A stretch of DNA of 64,000 nt from Acanthococcus lagerstroemiae (lineage: Eukaryota > Arthropoda > Insecta > Hemiptera > Eriococcidae). Positions 45,401 to 55,971 of this stretch are shown here, piece after piece. Location of the stretch: contig JAJSSI010000013.1 in the NCBI GenBank assembly GCA_031841125.1, positions 506,993-570,992 of the forward strand, written 5' to 3'. The position numbers and the translations under genes are program-made. How positions within the stretch are numbered: position 1 is the first letter of the stretch; every line of letters begins with the position of its first letter. The notes beneath the pieces were generated by a model that was given only the letters and a program-made list of their open reading frames with translations, had not been told where the DNA came from and made no database searches.

Positions 45401-46066
45401 GTAAACGCCGCGGTCGGCCGCGCAAAGTTAAGTAAACTCATTTTTTGTACTCCAGAATAAAGCTTTATTTCGACTTATGTACGTGTTTTTCTTGCCTTCT
45501 ATACCTTGTCCGATTTCGTTGTTTCAAAAACGCCTAAGTCATCCGTTTTTCAGTGTACTCCTTGTTCCAGCGCAAATAGTAACAGGTTTTTTTTTGAACA
45601 CGCGTGTACAAAATTCAGTGACATAGTAGCTATCGAATGGAACGTGGCGCAACACGATCGGTGCAGTGTAGCCTGCTTGAAACAGTTATTCGTGTCTCCT
45701 GAAAAGTTGCTAAAATTGACTTAGGCGTTTTTGAAACTACGCTACTCTTTACTATATTTTTTTACTCTTTTTTTTTTTTTTCAATCAGCAAAAACGTCAG
45801 AGTTGAAAGAAGTCAGTTGCAGCCATCATGACGACCCCTTGCATTTTTCTAAGACGGAAGATTCGGATTCCAAACGTAGGTATTGGTACTTATCAACTTA
45901 TTGGTATAGTTAGTTTTCAGTCATAGTTACCTACTGTATTTTATTTTTTCCAGTAGCAAGAAAATCGGAAGCAAGTAGTGATCATATAGTGACAAAAATA
46001 AGAAGCATACGACACGATCAAAGACCATTAAAATCACAAATTTCGAGGATTTGGGCCAGGTTATGA
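42497..46066 (+). CDS. Array of duplicated 87-nt exons, unknown gene (partial)
   Basis: Five segments of exactly 87 nt lie at 42497-42583, 42638-42724, 42805-42891, 42972-43058 and 45789-45875. All are open in the same frame and begin and end in phase 1. Four have a pyrimidine tract and CAG before them; all are followed by GTAGGT or GTAGGA. Each encodes 29 residues of the type KTSELKEASxSHHDDPLxFSK plus an EDSDSK-like tail. Copy two lacks an acceptor AG and is the most diverged. A further exon at 45954-46066 joins in phase, reads ARKSEASSDHIV... and ends in TGA. The first exon of the gene was not found. Element B lies in the intron between copies four and five. I do not recognise the protein. 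Confidence 0.55.
43110..45747 (+). mobile_element. Element B: intact TIR element with DUF7869-type gene
   Basis: Inverted termini of 36 bp with two mismatches (43110-43145, starting GAGTAGCGTAATTTC, and 45712-45747). The TIR core GTTTCAAAAACGCCTAAGTCA recurs inside the left end at 43278-43298 and inside the right end at 45521-45541. The only gene spans nearly the whole interior and appears intact. I found no clear target duplication; the flanks are AT-rich and repetitive. It lies in an intron of the duplicated-exon array. By gene content and end design it is a second, clearly diverged member of the element A group. Confidence 0.82.
43447..45435 (+). CDS. Element B protein, putative DDE-like transposase, 634 aa
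   Basis: Exon 1 is 43447-43473 (MSQSAAEEE) and exon 2 is 43558-45435, with donor GTAAGT and acceptor TTGTAG. The frame is uninterrupted and ends in TAA. An N-terminal Cys/His cluster spans about residues 39-57. SHYSRNKSVRQYL starts near 190. CATC follows at 252-255, after NLSFHAPATDLC. The putative catalytic core has AFNVQKNLPLP (Asn304 where element A has Asp), LFADSCPGQNKN (Asp389) and RGHSFLPPD (Asp433). The C-terminus is an AT-hook, GKRRGRPRKVK. Alignment to element A by eye supports common descent. The role as transposase is inferred from TIR association and motif spacing. No function is established for this family that I know of. Confidence 0.75.
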
Positions 46067-48000
46067 GTAAGTTTTTCAAAGAATAACTTAACTAAGTCGG
46101 ACGAGTTCATATGCATGGGGATAAACGCGAGAAATGATATAATAAAGAAATATCGATTAATCAAGTTATAGACCTGTTTATAAGTCGTAATCTTCAATTA
46201 GATTCAAAATGAGCAACGGGAATGCTTTTCCTTTCGTTTTGGTGATATTTTCTTATACTTATAAACGCGATAGTAATCATTACAGTAAATGTATGAACGT
46301 ATTGTATGCCAACAAATAGCCTTTACGATCAAAATTTGCGTACATTAAGGGCAAAAATAAACTGAGAAACTTGGTTGGAGAGATCTTCCAAAATATCGTC
46401 ATCTAAATAGCTTTGTACAGATTCGTTGTCGTGAAGCGATCAATTGTATTTGAAATTTGACGCAATACCTGAAACAGAACTCGAGCAAATCCTAAAAATA
46501 CCTCCCTTTTCTCCGAAAAGTCAGTCCCATTGAAGATTTTGATGTGCGTATCCAAGTGGAACACATTTGGAAAACCACTTTCACTACTACATTGATGAGC
46601 TCTAGATATTAAAACAGGGTTAGATGCAAGAGTGGTAGTAAGCATTCGTGGACAATCTGCATTGTGGAATTCCCAAATGTACACCAAGGATCTAGGTATT
46701 GGCGAGCGCATTCAGGTGAATATACATACGTAAAACCACTACCACTACTACATTGATGAGCTTTATGATGAAAACCGGTTTAGATGTGTGGGTGGTAGTG
46801 ACAGTGAGCATTCTGGGACAATCTGCATGGTGGAATTTCAACTTTAAAACCACAACATAACCACTACCCCACGGTTTCTGCACTTGTACTATGACGACCA
46901 ATCAAAACGTTTCTGTTGAAAATGGTTGATATTTCAAACAAAACAGAATTACCTACTAATCGTCAGAAAATGAACTGCACCTATGTCAGTTTGTTGTACA
47001 TTTTTGTATGTGTACAACTAGCTGCACTGACTCGTGTTTACACATTCTTCAGCATGGTTCCTTGTTGCAGCTCTGGTGTTATTATTCTTACAAACGTTGT
47101 TGTTTTTTTAGCTCTTACAAAAGTTTTTGATGTTTGTACTTTATAAGGTGGAAATAAAGTTTTCAGAAAGTTTCATCTTTGTCTAGTATTTTTACTGGCG
47201 AGTTAAAAACAATTTTCTATTGTGGTGGAGGCGCCGGGTACTGAAAAATAGTATTCCAAAAGTCAGTAAGTAGAGCATGCGTTTACATTTACACTATGGA
47301 TACCATCTCGTCGTTTATAGGCCTAAACTGACAATGTAACAAACGAAATAGATGAAATAACGTTTAAATGCCAATACTTCTAGAAGTAACATTATTAATT
47401 GTCACGTTAGTACGAAAAGTAGCAAAAGAAATGATCTTCAGAAAGTATCAAGAGTGACAAGTAGCTATTTACAAATCAAATACAAGAAGTCAAGTTGAAT
47501 AAAGTTGAACTAAATTAAACTCGAGTTTGGTATCCATTAGCAAGTACTGTGCACAGAAAAAAATAAACAAAACTAACAATAAATAAAGGAAAATAAAATA
47601 AAAATTATTGCTAGCACTTCGAAAATAAATCCGGAAATTATTCAACAAAACTGCAGTTCATTGAAAATAAAATATACCTACTCAATAAAAAATAAGAAAA
47701 CGTAGCCTGGTAGTATCATACGTGAGTGGACCTAAGAATTACAGTGAATCAGAAATAACTGATGAAAGCTATAAAGCAAAGTTGTAAACCTTTGAAGGTA
47801 CAAGTGTAACAAAAACGGCGGTCTTAGGTCAAAACTGATGTTTGGTGTATGTCTTAAGTGGTGTAATAAAGTGGAACGTAAAACTAAAATCTGAAATAAT
47901 AAGAAACGGAGGGACTTACACATAATTGAAACTTGAGCAAGAGTACTCTTAAAGGTGATATACTAGCAGACAAGAGGTTTAAAAAAAAATGTTGTTACAG
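46067..48000. other. Intergenic, no supported gene
   Basis: AT-rich. It contains the two-copy repeat listed next. An open frame at 46916-47146 has a hydrophobic, Cys-containing translation (two possible membrane segments) but no family or splice support. Near 47210-47240, tggtggaggcgccgggtactg looks like a primer-binding-site-style phrase for the following copia-like element, but no LTR pair could be shown. Confidence 0.4.
46571..46837. repeat. Two-copy direct repeat, about 161-bp spacing
   Basis: The phrase from aaaaccact and actactacattgatgagct to gacaatctgcat and tggaatt occurs at 46571-46672 and 46732-46837, with roughly one change per eight bases. No coding content recognised. Confidence 0.8.
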
Positions 48001-48229
48001 AAATGAGTGAGATAAACGAAAATGAGGTCGCTGGACTCAAGGCTGAAATAGAGAACATGAAAAAATAATCGGGCAACTCACAGATAGGGTCAAAACCACA
48101 TCGGAACCATCCATGAAATTGCGGTCAACCCACCCTCTGATGATCTTAGAAAAGGACACAAACTATAGAATGTGGCGTCAAATTGTGGACAACAAATTAA
48201 AGAGCATGAATTTGCTTCATTAGATCAAT

Positions 48230-49225
48230 GTGGACGAACTTCCACCAGTCGAGACTACAAATGAGCAGAAGGAGATACAAAAAGGGTATATTGTAACGTA
48301 TTTACTCACTTGCTTCTGCGATGAGTACAAACAATACATGAGCAATATGAAAACACTGGTGGAGATTATCACAAAGCTAGAGGAATTAAAGTACCCGAAA
48401 TTGCCTTCCTTAAAATTTGACATCAAGTGGCAGTGGCTGAACCTTACATACTCAAAGGGTAAAGAATCAGCCAAAGAATACTTGAAATGGTTTGAAGAAA
48501 AGATGAGGCAAGTGAAACGAGTTACAGAACTGCCCAAACTTGATATTGTAGAAAATCTTCTCATATCCATAAAGGGTTCTGTTCCTGAGGTTATTTGACG
48601 ATTTGATGCATCAAATGGAACGTTGTCTTACAATGACTTAAAAATGATTTTGCTGAATGAAGAAGCGACTGAAGCTGAGGCAAAGAAACGCAGCGGCAAA
48701 GGCAAGCCTGAAGCAATGAATGCTGATACGCAGCCAAAAGGTGTCAAGCAACCCTGTTCTCCCAAACACGCAGGGGAGAAGCCGAAAGTGTGTTTTAGGT
48801 GCGGCAAACCTAACCATCACAGCAAAGATTGCACATCAAAGGAGTTCATATGTTATAATTGCAAGGAACTGACAACAAACCCGAATCATACTGCAGCTAC
48901 ATGTTACAAGCCAATGGCGGCCGGCCCAAATAAAGTGGGTTACAATTTCAGAGGTAAGCGAGGCCGAGCAAGAGGTGGATGTTTTGTTGCAATGCCTGAT
49001 TGTGGCATCAGAGGTAGCAGGAGGCCATACGGTGGTTGCTCTGGATGTGGATACTACAGGCAGAATGCTGAGCGCGGATGTGGGATCAATATGCTGAAAC
49101 GGGTGAAAATCCAAAATGGAGGCAAAATGACCTACGCATATATTGCGATGGATGAGACCAACGAGAGTCACTTTGCTGAAGATGTGGCGGAAGTACACAG
49201 TGTTGAAGGTATGTTTGGTACAAAT
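48230..49225 (+). pseudogene. Copia-like Gag
   Basis: The Gag core reads KSMNLLH, then DELPPVETTNEQKEIQKGYIVTYLL and KESAKEYLKWFEEKMRQV, as in UBN2-type copia Gag. A TGA at 48596 interrupts the frame, which stays open beyond it. Two CCHC knuckles follow: CFRCGKPNHHSKDC (about 48791) and CYNCKELTTNPNHTAATC (about 48850). A Gly/Arg-rich segment follows. The upstream part, 48003-48229, has matching Gag-like sequence (LEKDTNYRMWRQIVDNKL) in a broken frame. The reading ends where the pogo element enters. Confidence 0.85.
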
Positions 49226-49227
49226 TA

Positions 49228-50867
49228 CCGTATTTCTCCGCATATAAAACGCACCTGTTTTCCAATTTTAGCAAGTTCAAAACCTCACAGCGTGTTATAT
49301 GCAAGAGCGGGTTACGTGCGAGTGAAATACTATTTTTTTTTCTTTACATGAAATGACTAGTACGTACTTGTAATACGACTGCTATCAGTATGATATGAAT
49401 TCAGTGTAGTTATAGATTTCCCGTAGTACTGTTTAGTGTTTGTTGATGTGCGTTTCACAATGTCTGACTGTGCCACAAATTCAGAGGCGATTATCGTACA
49501 GTATGAAAATGAAAAGGAAGGTAATTTTATATGCTGAAGAGAATACGAACAGAGGGGCAGGACGTCACTTCGGTATTGATGAATGCACCATTCGACAGTG
49601 GAGAAAGCAGCGCGACAGAATTTTTGCCAGTACATCCAGCAAGAAAACTTTTCGAGGCGCCAAATCAGGTATTTACGTCGAAGTAGAGAAGATTCTAGTC
49701 GAATACGTGAAAGAAAGGCGTGCCCAAGGACTAACAGTAACCAGAAAAAATCTGAAAAAGGAAGCTTTGCAAGAAGCAGAAAACCAAAACGTTACAGGCT
49801 TCAAAGCGTCGGAAGGCTGGTGCAGCAGGTTCATGGCAAGACATGGTTTTTCAATTCGTCGCCGAACGTCGGTCTGCCAAAAGCTACCCCCTCACTACGA
49901 GCAAAACTCGTCGAATATCAGAGGTATGTCATTCAGTTACGCAGAAAAATGGACTACGCCCTCTCGAACATGGGCAATGCTGATGAGACTCCTGTATATT
50001 TTGATATGACGCGTAGTACAACCATAGCTGAAAAGGGAGCGAGAGATGTGAAAATCCTTTCTACTGGTCATGAAAAACTACGCTTAACCGTAATGCTGAG
50101 CGTGACAGCAGATGGACACAAATTACCACCGTTCTTGATTTTGAAAAGGAAAACTAGGCTGAAAGAACAATTCCCAAATGATGTCATAGTACGGGCGCAA
50201 GAAAAAGGATGGATGACCGAGGAGCTGATGTTGGAGTAGGTGCAACTTGTGTGGAATAGGCGCCCTGGCTTCTCTCGAAAGGCTCCAAGTATGTTAGTAC
50301 TGGATGCATTCAGAGCGCATTTAACTGACACTGTGAAAGACTCATTGCTGAAGACGAATAGCAACCTTGTTGTTATACCAGGTGGTATGACCGGCGTACT
50401 ACAACCGCTGGATGTATCAATCAACAAACCATTTAAAACGTACTTGAAAGAAGAGTACGATGACTGGTTCTCTCGTTCAGACTTACCTGTTACAGCTTCA
50501 GGGAATATAAAAAAAAGCATCAGCATCAGAAATTGCACGGTGGGTGTCGTCAGCCTGGGCAAAGGTATCGCCTGAAATAGTGCGCAAATCATTCAAGAAA
50601 TGTTGCATTTCTAATTCAATGGATGGTTCTGAGGACGATCTTCTATGGGAAGCAGAAGATGATTCGTCGTCATCTGAGAGTGCGCATAACAGTTCAGAAG
50701 AAGACTCCAGTGAAGAGGAAGAGGACGATGATTAAATAGAATCCGAATGTTTTGTTCAATGTACATACTGCGTGTTATATGCGCGTGAAATAAATATTCT
50801 GAAATGGGTCTCTCAAACCTTGGGTGCGTGTTATATGACGGTGCGTTTTATATGCGGAGAAATACGG
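49228..50867 (+). mobile_element. pogo/Tigger-like element, 1640 bp
   Basis: Perfect 28-bp inverted termini (49228-49255, starting CCGTATTTCTCCGCATATAA, and 50840-50867) are flanked by TA on both sides (49226-49227, 50868-50869). The phrase gcgtgttatatg recurs subterminally at about 49290, 50770 and 50826. The interior encodes a degraded transposase. Confidence 0.93.
49446..50735 (+). pseudogene. pogo/Tigger-like transposase, degraded
   Basis: The N-terminal HTH reads KVILYAEENTNRGAGRHFGIDECTIRQWRKQ, then a CENP-B-type domain (ASEGWCSRFMARHGFSIRRRTS). After a frameshift near 49860 the DDE core has GNADETPVYFDM (first Asp, about 49980). A TAG at 50237 separates it from LVLDAFRAHLTD (second Asp, about 50297) and GVLQPLDVSINKPFK (third Asp, about 50410). 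A last frameshift in the A-run near 50512 leads to KSFKKCCISN and an acidic tail, ending at 50735. Confidence 0.88.
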
Positions 50868-50869
50868 TA

Positions 50870-51025
50870 TGATAAAAGTAAGATTAGATTTCTGGCGGAT
50901 TCTGGGGCAAGTGAGCACCTAATAAATGAAGGTGAAAGTTTAACTGAAGTAGAAAAAGTGGAAAGGCTAACAAAAATAAAAGGTGCAAATAAAAATTTGG
51001 AAGCTGATTTAGAAATCAAAATGAG
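50870..51025 (+). pseudogene. Copia-like protease fragment
   Basis: After the pogo element the copia reading resumes with IRFLADSGASEHLINEGESL, a retropepsin active site (DSGAS) plus flap-side residues. It runs to IKMRE at 51025, where the LINE begins. The same codons continue at 55930 on the far side. Confidence 0.8.
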
Positions 51026-51742
51026 AGAGTTTTTGGTGAAGTGAACGGCTAAAAGCACTCGTTTGTATCTGCGCTCACGTACGTAAACGGAGATCTTTTT
51101 GCGTAATAACTTAAGTCATAATAATCGGAGAAAGCTAAAAATCAGTTCAGCAGAATCGAGCTGTAAAAACGAATTCGCGAGTGGCAATTTGAGAAAAAGG
51201 AAAAACCGTGGAAAAAAATCTTAGCATATAGCTAAACTATCGGTTCGGTGGTATATCGTGTCTCAACGTGCGCGTTCGGATACCTACACCAGGCTCGCGT
51301 CACCTCACTGACAGACACCACTACACACACACGCTAACAACACGATAACAGCGGTGGCACGAGCCGGCGATAACAGAGCAGTGTCAGCGACGCAGGAGGC
51401 AGCACAGCAGCGTCAGCCAAAACCCCCGCGACCCGGTAAGAAACCAACGCCTATCGAACTCCTACAGCAAATAAAACCAGCGCGCGCACGGCAGCACCAA
51501 CGAAAGCAGTGATAGACCTCCCCCGCCATCCATACCATACGACAGCTGCGACCGTGGACACGTACCTCCCCGCCTTGTGACGACATCGTTACCCCGCGAA
51601 CCGGTCGACAACCATAGCCCAAGCAGCGCCCCCTTTCTAAAACCACTTCTACCCATCGAGCCTCGTACAGGAAAACGTAAACAACGCACGCACACAACTA
51701 ACACCAATCTAATACCAGGAGGCAATAGCGAGCGCAGCAACC
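51026..51742 (+). promoter_or_regulatory. LINE 5' UTR
   Basis: This 0.7-kb GC-richer leader has no long conserved frame and would carry the internal promoter of a full-length LINE. It includes CACACACGC-type runs near 51320-51345. No specific promoter motif can be defended from sequence alone. Confidence 0.5.
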
Positions 51743-52642
51743 ATGGAAGGAAATACTGAATTTATGTCCAAATTCAACCAACTCTGCGAAAAAATCAACA
51801 ACATCGAAGAAAGAACAAAAGACATGGCAAGAATCAAAGATTTGTGCACGGGAATGGAAGAAAAGTTGGGCAAAGTTGGGGAAGAAATTAAGATGCTCAA
51901 AGAAACGACGGAAAGCAACAAACAAGAAATTGACTACTTACGCCGGGAGAATGCGAAACTCGGGGCTAGGCTGGAGGAAGTGGAGCAAAATAACCGCAGG
52001 ATGGACCAGTATAGCCGTAAAACCAATGTGGTCATATACGGTATTCCAGCAGCGGAGAATGAAAAACCACGCGAATTAATTAAGATGCTGGCCAGCAAAT
52101 TAGAGGTCCGCCTCTGCGACTATGAGATGTGCGCGGCGCATAGACTACCCTCCAGAGGTAAAACGGCGCCAATTATAGTGCGGTTAAATAGTTACGATAA
52201 GAAACACGAACTAATAGCGCAGGCGAAAATTAAAAAACTAAACAGCTCGGACCTAGGCCTGGGCGAGAAACTGCCAATCTACATAGACGAACAACACACA
52301 AAGGAGGTGAAGGAAGTTTTCTTAGAGGCAAAAAGACTAGCGAAAAACGGCGCAATCGCGGCTGCTTGGTGCCGTGACGGCAAAATTAAAATTCGGGAAC
52401 GCGAGAATGGACCTACGAGAAGGATCGAGAATCTAAGGCAACTCGGAGCCTACCAAAGAACCGGAGACGGATCAACTCGGTACGCAGCCAACCCCTACAC
52501 CCCTAGCACCCCAAAAAGAACGATGGAGATGAGGAGTCCGGAATCCAACGATAACGCGGAGAATGGGCAAGCTGGTGGAAATGACGGAGGCGGATACGTA
52601 AAAGAGGAGGAGCAAACGGTGGTCCAGCGTCAGGCGTACTAA
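51743..52642 (+). CDS. LINE ORF1 protein, 299 aa
   Basis: RNA-binding chaperone of the LINE particle. It starts at ATG 51743. Residues about 10-95 are a heptad-rich coiled coil (ERTKDMARIKDLCTGMEEKL, NKQEIDYLRRENAKLGARLE). A Transposase_22/L1-ORF1-like RRM begins at KTNVVIYGIPA (about 93). A basic C-terminal domain follows (GKIKIRERENGPTRRIENL). The last 60 residues are low-complexity, with charged and Gly-rich runs. It is uninterrupted and ends in TAA. Confidence 0.85.
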   Translation: MEGNTEFMSKFNQLCEKINNIEERTKDMARIKDLCTGMEEKLGKVGEEIKMLKETTESNKQEIDYLRRENAKLGARLEEVEQNNRRMDQYSRKTNVVIYGIPAAENEKPRELIKMLASKLEVRLCDYEMCAAHRLPSRGKTAPIIVRLNSYDKKHELIAQAKIKKLNSSDLGLGEKLPIYIDEQHTKEVKEVFLEAKRLAKNGAIAAAWCRDGKIKIRERENGPTRRIENLRQLGAYQRTGDGSTRYAANPYTPSTPKRTMEMRSPESNDNAENGQAGGNDGGGYVKEEEQTVVQRQAY

Positions 52643-52725
52643 AAGCACACGAGCGGGGATTCAGCCAAAATACGCTGGAACGTTTCACAGGCTGGAGAGC
52701 CTCACACCGATTAAGCCAGTAGCAT

Positions 52726-55700
52726 GTGGCCGTACCGGGCCCCCAAACTCCTTCCCCAAGACGAAGGCAGCCATCGCGGGGAAGTAAGGCTGTAAACCCT
52801 CTAAAGGTAAGAGAAGACGAGCCGTACCGAGCAAAATCAAAACAATGTACCAAAAGTAAAATAAATAACATAAAAAATTTTGGCATCAACATTCTAAATT
52901 ATAACTGCAGGGGCTTGGCAGGCGAGGCACGGCTCGTAGAGCTTGAATCTGCTCTCACCAAAATTTCGTGGGATATTCTCGGACTTGCTGAGGTCAGACG
53001 CAGGGGGAGGGACTAACGCTAAGAAAATCGGGTAACTATTTCTACTTTTTTGGAGAAACAAAGGGGCAAAAAGGGGTGGGTTTTCTAATTAAAAAAGAAA
53101 CTTGGAAGCATGTGGTAGAGGTTAAGGCTGTGTCAGAGAGAATCGCGGTGTTGAAGTTGCTAGTCGGTAAGAACACAAAAATAGCGGTGGTCCAGTGCTA
53201 CGCCCCTACCTCGGAGGCAAGCGAAACTTGCAAGGAAGAGTTCTATGAAACACTACAAGAGGTGGTTGAAAATGAAAGAGAATTCTACACGTTAGTTATG
53301 GGTGACTTTAACGCTAAAATAGGCCACGACCCGAGTGGTACAGCAAGGAAACAAAAATGTACGGGTCCCTTTGGGTTCGGCGTTAAAAACAAAGAAGGAA
53401 AAAGGCTACTAGGTTTTGCAGAATCCAACAATCTAAAGATAATTAACACCTTCTTTAAGAAGAGAGAAGCCCGCAGGTGGACGTGGACTGCGCCCAATGA
53501 GAGAGTCAAAAACGAAATAGACCACTGCCTCATAAACGAACGTGCAGTGGTGAAGGACTACAGTGTTCTATCACGCTTCGAGTTCTCCTCAGACCATAGG
53601 GTAGGGAGATGCACCCTTAATATACCACGTAGAGTAAAAATCAGGGAGTACATCAAAAATAACGAGAAGAGGGGGGGCAACCTAGTCATACCACTGCACA
53701 AATGGAGAGTAGCGTCAGAAGATATGAAAAACAAGATAGAACTCTGGAAAACAGAACAACATAACGCAACACTACAAGATTGCTATGACAACCTGATCAA
53801 AATTATCGAAGGAACTCTGGAAACTTTTGGCAAAAGGAGGAATGTAGTGACTACGGACGACAAACTGACCGAGCAGACCAAAAACCTTATTGCGAAAAGG
53901 GAAAGTATGCGAAAATTGGAGAATAGAACACCACACCAACGCGTCGAATGGGTAGAAATACAAAAAACCGTTAAAAAAGCAATTAAGAACGACTGTAAAA
54001 GGTACGAGGAGGAAAAAATCCGCGAAATCATTGAATCATCATGGTCGACAAAAAGAATGAAAAAAGAACTCTGCTACGGTAAGCAAATGGCAATCGGCTT
54101 GGAGGGGGAAAAAGGTACGAGGATTTGTGACAGAAAAGGCATTTTATTAGAAGCCACGAAATTCTACGAAGAACTCTACCATAACCCGAAGAGCACAAAA
54201 AGTGGAAGCACGCCACGGGAGGGGGATGGTAGCGCTGGACCAGCCGATGATCCAACTAGCGATCAATCTGATAACCCACTCCCGGGGATTTTGAATCACG
54301 AGGTGGAAATAACCTTGCGGAGGTTGAAAACGGGGAAAGCGTCTGGCCCCGACAAAATAGAAAATAAAAACCTAAAAGAATTCGCGGAGGAACTATCTGA
54401 CCCATTAACTATACTATTTAATAAAATCATAATATCGGAAGAAATCCCAAAACAATGGAAGCAGGCCGAGATTATCCTACTGCACAAAAAAGGGGACAAA
54501 AAACAGTTGAATAATTATAGGCCGATTAGCCTCTCCTCCAACGTTGGTAAAGTATTTATGAAGGTCCTCAAAAACAGAGCCTATCCTCAGCTTGACAGCG
54601 CGCAGCCCTTCGAGCAGGCGGGGTTCAGGAAGGGTTTTGCCACAACTGATCACATACATACATTAAACCAACTAATAGAAAAGGCAAACACCTACCAAAT
54701 TGAAATTAACCTGGCTTTCGTGGATTTCTGTAAAGCGTTTGACACAATCGACCACAACTATCTATGGGAGGCTCTGGAGACCCAAGAAATAAATCCAAAA
54801 ATTGTGAAAATATTAAAAGAATATTACCGAGATACTTGCGCGTACATCAAACTAGACATCCCTGGACCCACCTTTAAAATTCAAAGAGGAGTAAAGCAAG
54901 GGGACCCCCTGTCTCCCAACCTATTCAACGCATTACTAGAACATATATTCAGAAAATTGGACTGGGAGGGGAAGGGGATCAAAATCGATGGGGTAAATTT
55001 AAATCACTTGAGATTTGCAGACGACATTGTTCTTATAAGTGGAGACAGGGAGGAACTCCAAGGAATGCTCGACGGGCTGGTGGCCGAAAGCGAAAAAGCG
55101 GGACTCAGAATTAACGCAACCAAAACGAAAATAATGGCCAACACCGAGGGTATCAAAATTATGGCGGGAGGGGAAATTTTGGAGACCGTTAACGAATACA
55201 CATACCTCGGGCAGATAATGTCATTCAAAGATAAAATGAACAAAGAAATAAATAAAAGAATAAGCCAGGCGTGGAAAGGATTTTGGGGTCTGAGATCGAT
55301 TTTTAAGGGGAAACTAAAGACCGCGTCGAAAACAAGAGTATTAGAAATATGCATTATGCCAATTATGACGTACGGGGCCCAGACATGGTCGCTCACGGAC
55401 GCCCAAACCCGGAAATTGATAACTACCCTAAGAGCCATGGAACGTAGTATGCTAGGTATCAAAAGAATTGAAAAAATCAGGGCCAAAACCATTAGAAGCC
55501 AGACAAAATGTAGGGGGGTGGTATTCACGATCAAAAAACAAAAATTTAAATATGCAGGCCACTTGGCGAGATCTAGTGTAGACAGGTGGGCACGGAGATT
55601 GACATTCTGGGTCCCGTACGATCATACGAGGAGGATAGGCAAGCCATTAAAAGCCTGGAAAGACGAAATTACGGGAAGGGTGGGTTTGCCATGGTGTGGA

Positions 55701-55781
55701 GCAGCTCAAAATCGGAAAAGATGGAGGAAAATAGAGGAGGCCTATGCCCGCGACATGGGGGCAAGGTACGAGACACACTAG
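52726..55781 (+). pseudogene. LINE ORF2: endonuclease and reverse transcriptase
   Basis: The APE endonuclease begins at NILNYNCRGLAGEARL (about 52890), with AEVRR (catalytic Glu region). After a one-base frameshift in the G-run near 53010 it continues with VMGDFNAKIG (about 53298) and SSDHRVGRCTL. The RT has GKASGPDKIENKNL (about 54335), NYRPISLSSNVGKVFMKVL, FVDFCKAFDTIDH (about 54718), RGVKQGDPLSPNLFNALL (about 54886) and FADDIVLISGD (catalytic ADD, about 55015). It ends with YLGQIMSF and WKGFWGLRSIFK, common to RTE/CR1-type insect LINEs. No in-frame ATG is visible at the start, so the true start is unknown. The frameshift is the only break seen. Confidence 0.9.
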
Positions 55782-55892
55782 ATTTGGGAGAAGGGAAATT
55801 GTCAGGCAATATGCTATTTTTGTATGTATATTTATCCCATATTATGTTATTCCATAGATTTGTAACGGTTTGTGTTTCGTATTAAAGGCTGC

Positions 55893-55915
55893 TATTATTA
55901 TTATTATTATTATTA
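55893..55915 (+). repeat. (ATT)n LINE tail
   Basis: Seven or so ATT units follow attaaaggctgct and directly precede the right target duplication, as in RTE-like LINE tails. Confidence 0.85.
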
Positions 55916-55971
55916 GAAATCAAAATGAGGGAAGAGCGTAATGGTCAGTTGGAAGCCATATTCCCCTGAAA

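Larger units (their letters stand above)
51026..55915 (+). mobile_element. RTE-like LINE, near full length, 4.9 kb
   Basis: A 17-bp target duplication (ttagaaatcaaaatgag, 51009-51025 and 55913-55929) brackets the element. There is a 0.7-kb 5' UTR, ORF1, ORF2 and an (ATT)n tail at about 55893-55915. ORF1 is intact; ORF2 has one apparent frameshift. The long perfect TSD and low damage point to recent insertion. The clade call (RTE or related, from the APE-RT layout and the ATT tail) is tentative, because ORF1 is longer than in classic RTE. Confidence 0.85.
48003..55971 (+). mobile_element. Copia-like remnant hosting two later insertions
   Basis: Gag and the start of protease of a Ty1/copia-like element are split by a pogo element (49228-50867) and, 158 bp further, by a LINE (51026-55915). 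The protease reading crosses both insertion points in phase: NKIRFLADSGASEHLI-type sequence up to 51025, then a few codons from 55930 to a stop at about 55971. No integrase, RT or LTR is recognised after that. Confidence 0.8.

Noticed and set aside
43102..45755. A definite target duplication for element B
   Set aside because: The flanks (aatcatag and tttactat) do not match at any plausible border. Older changes in the repeated host intron may have erased it, so none is claimed.
46916..47146. Small membrane protein gene
   Set aside because: Only a hydrophobic open frame, with no family match, splice sites or conserved context.
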